This document shows positions 63,040 to 64,000 of a stretch of 64,000 nt of DNA, piece by piece (the first letter of the stretch is position 1; each line of letters opens with the position of its first letter). The DNA is from Massilia sp. Root133. Lineage in GTDB: Bacteria; Pseudomonadota; Gammaproteobacteria; Burkholderiales; Burkholderiaceae_D. The translations under genes and the position numbers were made by a program. The notes below the pieces were generated by a model. The model was not told the DNA's origin. It worked only from the letters and a program-made list of their open reading frames with translations, and did not search any database. The stretch spans positions 133,947 through 197,946 of the forward strand of contig NZ_LMEW01000036.1 in NCBI RefSeq assembly GCF_001426525.1, written 5' to 3'.

Positions 63040-63357
63040 ATGACTGCGAACGACATGATGGCTGAAATTCGTGATGCGAACCTGAGCTACCTGATGCTGG
63101 CACAGCAGATGATTCGCGCAGACAAGGTCACCGCAATCTTCCGTCTTGGCATCTCGGCCGACATCGCCGACCTGATCGAAGGCATGAGCAACGCCCAGAT
63201 CCTGAAACTCGCCGGCGGCAACATGATGCTGGCCCGCTTCCGCTTCGACGACGCCGCGATCCTCGGCATGCTGACGAGCCACAGCAAGGACCGCGCCCTC
63301 GCCCAGTCGCACGCCGCCATCCTGATGGCTGGCCAGCCCGCAGAAGAAATCGCATAG
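63040..63357 (+). CDS. flhD: Flagellar transcriptional activator FlhD
   Basis: Small cytosolic regulator of 105 residues that, with FlhC, forms the FlhD4C2 master activator of flagellar genes. The sequence MMAEIRDANLSYLMLAQQMIRADKVTAIFRLGIS is characteristic of betaproteobacterial FlhD. ATG 63040 has GGAG at the better distance; ATG 63034 lies too close to it. It begins the flhDC operon and is followed by a hairpin repeat before flhC. Confidence 0.95.
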   Translation: MTANDMMAEIRDANLSYLMLAQQMIRADKVTAIFRLGISADIADLIEGMSNAQILKLAGGNMMLARFRFDDAAILGMLTSHSKDRALAQSHAAILMAGQPAEEIA

Positions 63358-63425
63358 GGTCAGAGCCCGGTTTTTCAGTTAGGGCTCTGACCCGGGTTCA
63401 ATTGCCCATTTCAGGGCTCTGACCC
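63357..63425. repeat. GGGTCAGAGCCC hairpin and repeat between flhD and flhC
   Basis: GGGTCAGAGCCC (63357-63368) pairs perfectly with GGGCTCTGACCC (63382-63393) across a 13-nt loop; a third copy, GGGCTCTGACCC, is at 63414-63425. The first base is the last base of the flhD stop. It has no U-tract. Confidence 0.85.
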
Positions 63426-63475
63426 CGGTTTCAGCCAGCAGCAATACATCAGAATCGAAGTCACGGAGAACAGCA

Positions 63476-64000
63476 TGACCAAGAAAAGCGTCGTCTCGGA
63501 AGCCCAGGAAATCCAGCTGGCCATCGAACTGATCCAGCTCGGTGCACGCCTCCAACTGCTGGAAAGCGAAGTCTCCCTGTCGCGCGAGCGCCTGATCAAG
63601 CTGTACAAGGAACTGAAGGGCATGTCGCCACCGAAGGGCATGCTGCCGTTCTCGACCGACTGGTTCCTGACGTGGCAACCGAATATCCACGCTTCGCTGT
63701 ACATCAACATCTATAAATTCCTGGTCGAGTATGCGGGTGCCACGGGCATCGAGGCCGTGATGAAAGCCTACAAGCTGTACCTGGAACAAATGCCGCCGGC
63801 CGCGGGCGAAGAGCCGCTGCTGTCGCTGACCCGCGCCTGGACTCTCGTGCGCTTCTTCCAGGGCAATATGCTCCAACTGGCACCGTGCTCCAAATGCCAG
63901 GGTAAATACGTCGTCAACGCCCTCGACCTGAACAACGATTACCAGTGCGGCCTGTGCCACATGCCTTCGCGCGCCGGCAAGACCCGCAAGGCCAAGGACG
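63476..64000 (+). CDS. flhC: Flagellar transcriptional activator FlhC (partial)
   Basis: FlhC, the DNA-binding partner of FlhD, with 175 residues visible; the frame is still open at the window end, so the C-terminus is missing. MTKKSVVSEAQEIQLAIELI starts the helical core, and the zinc site is visible as CSKC (residues near 143) and CGLC (near 160), the four Cys typical of FlhC. CGGAGA precedes ATG 63476. It is separated from flhD by 118 bp holding the hairpin repeat. Confidence 0.95.

Overview
The window looks like chromosome from a betaproteobacterium of the family Oxalobacteraceae, close to Massilia, Duganella or Janthinobacterium. The reasons are high G+C with strongly biased third codon positions, RisA/RisS-like OmpR-EnvZ, an flhDC master operon, dapC-dapD-pilU-dapE-prmB linkage, a kynUA operon, and a secreted cyclohexadienyl dehydratase-chorismate mutase fusion. 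No rRNA, tRNA, insertion sequence, prophage or CRISPR array was seen. All gene calls come from reading the translated sequence; no database search was possible.

Layout. 1-4.0 kb: MFS exporter and aldo/keto reductase, divergent from a LysR regulator and a PhzF-like isomerase. 4.1-8.0 kb: a FeeM-like acyltransferase and a large membrane GGDEF/EAL protein. 8.0-14.2 kb: small secreted and unknown proteins, a DMT exporter, and a lower-G+C block with a membrane protein and three Tad-type pilus-associated genes. 14.2-18.4 kb: AraC regulator, a candidate small RNA with anti-Shine-Dalgarno motifs, a WxxGxW protein, and the envZ/ompR pair. 18.5-24 kb: FapA (DUF342), an M2 (ACE-like) dipeptidase, an HDOD protein and CheW. 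24-33 kb: ABC-F ATPase, prmB, dapE, an ArsC-like reductase, a secreted unknown, pilU, dapD, dapC. 33-42 kb: YoaK, secreted GH31 glycosidase, AraC regulator, and an operon of an alkyl-DHAP-synthase-like flavoenzyme, a GlpD-like dehydrogenase and an FGGY kinase. 42-50.5 kb: GNAT, REC-PAS-GGDEF response regulator, aminotransferases (one MocR-type), RidA, and several small-molecule exporters. 50.5-56.5 kb: LysR, the periplasmic phenylalanine-pathway fusion, a GyrI-like protein and an ECF42-type sigma factor operon with two DGPF/YCII proteins and a PhnB-like protein. 56.6-60.4 kb: heat-shock htpG, an acyltransferase and an RBBP9-like hydrolase. 60.4-62.5 kb: kynA and kynU. 62.5-64 kb: flhD and the start of flhC.

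The most notable signals outside genes are: three FliA (sigma-28) promoter matches spaced exactly 76 bp apart upstream of flhDC; a perfect 12-bp hairpin between flhD and flhC; the anti-SD small RNA candidate; a textbook sigma-32 promoter before htpG; four copies of a composite palindromic intergenic repeat; and a TCAACAAT/ATTGTTGA operator-like motif found both before cheW and before the GGDEF response regulator.
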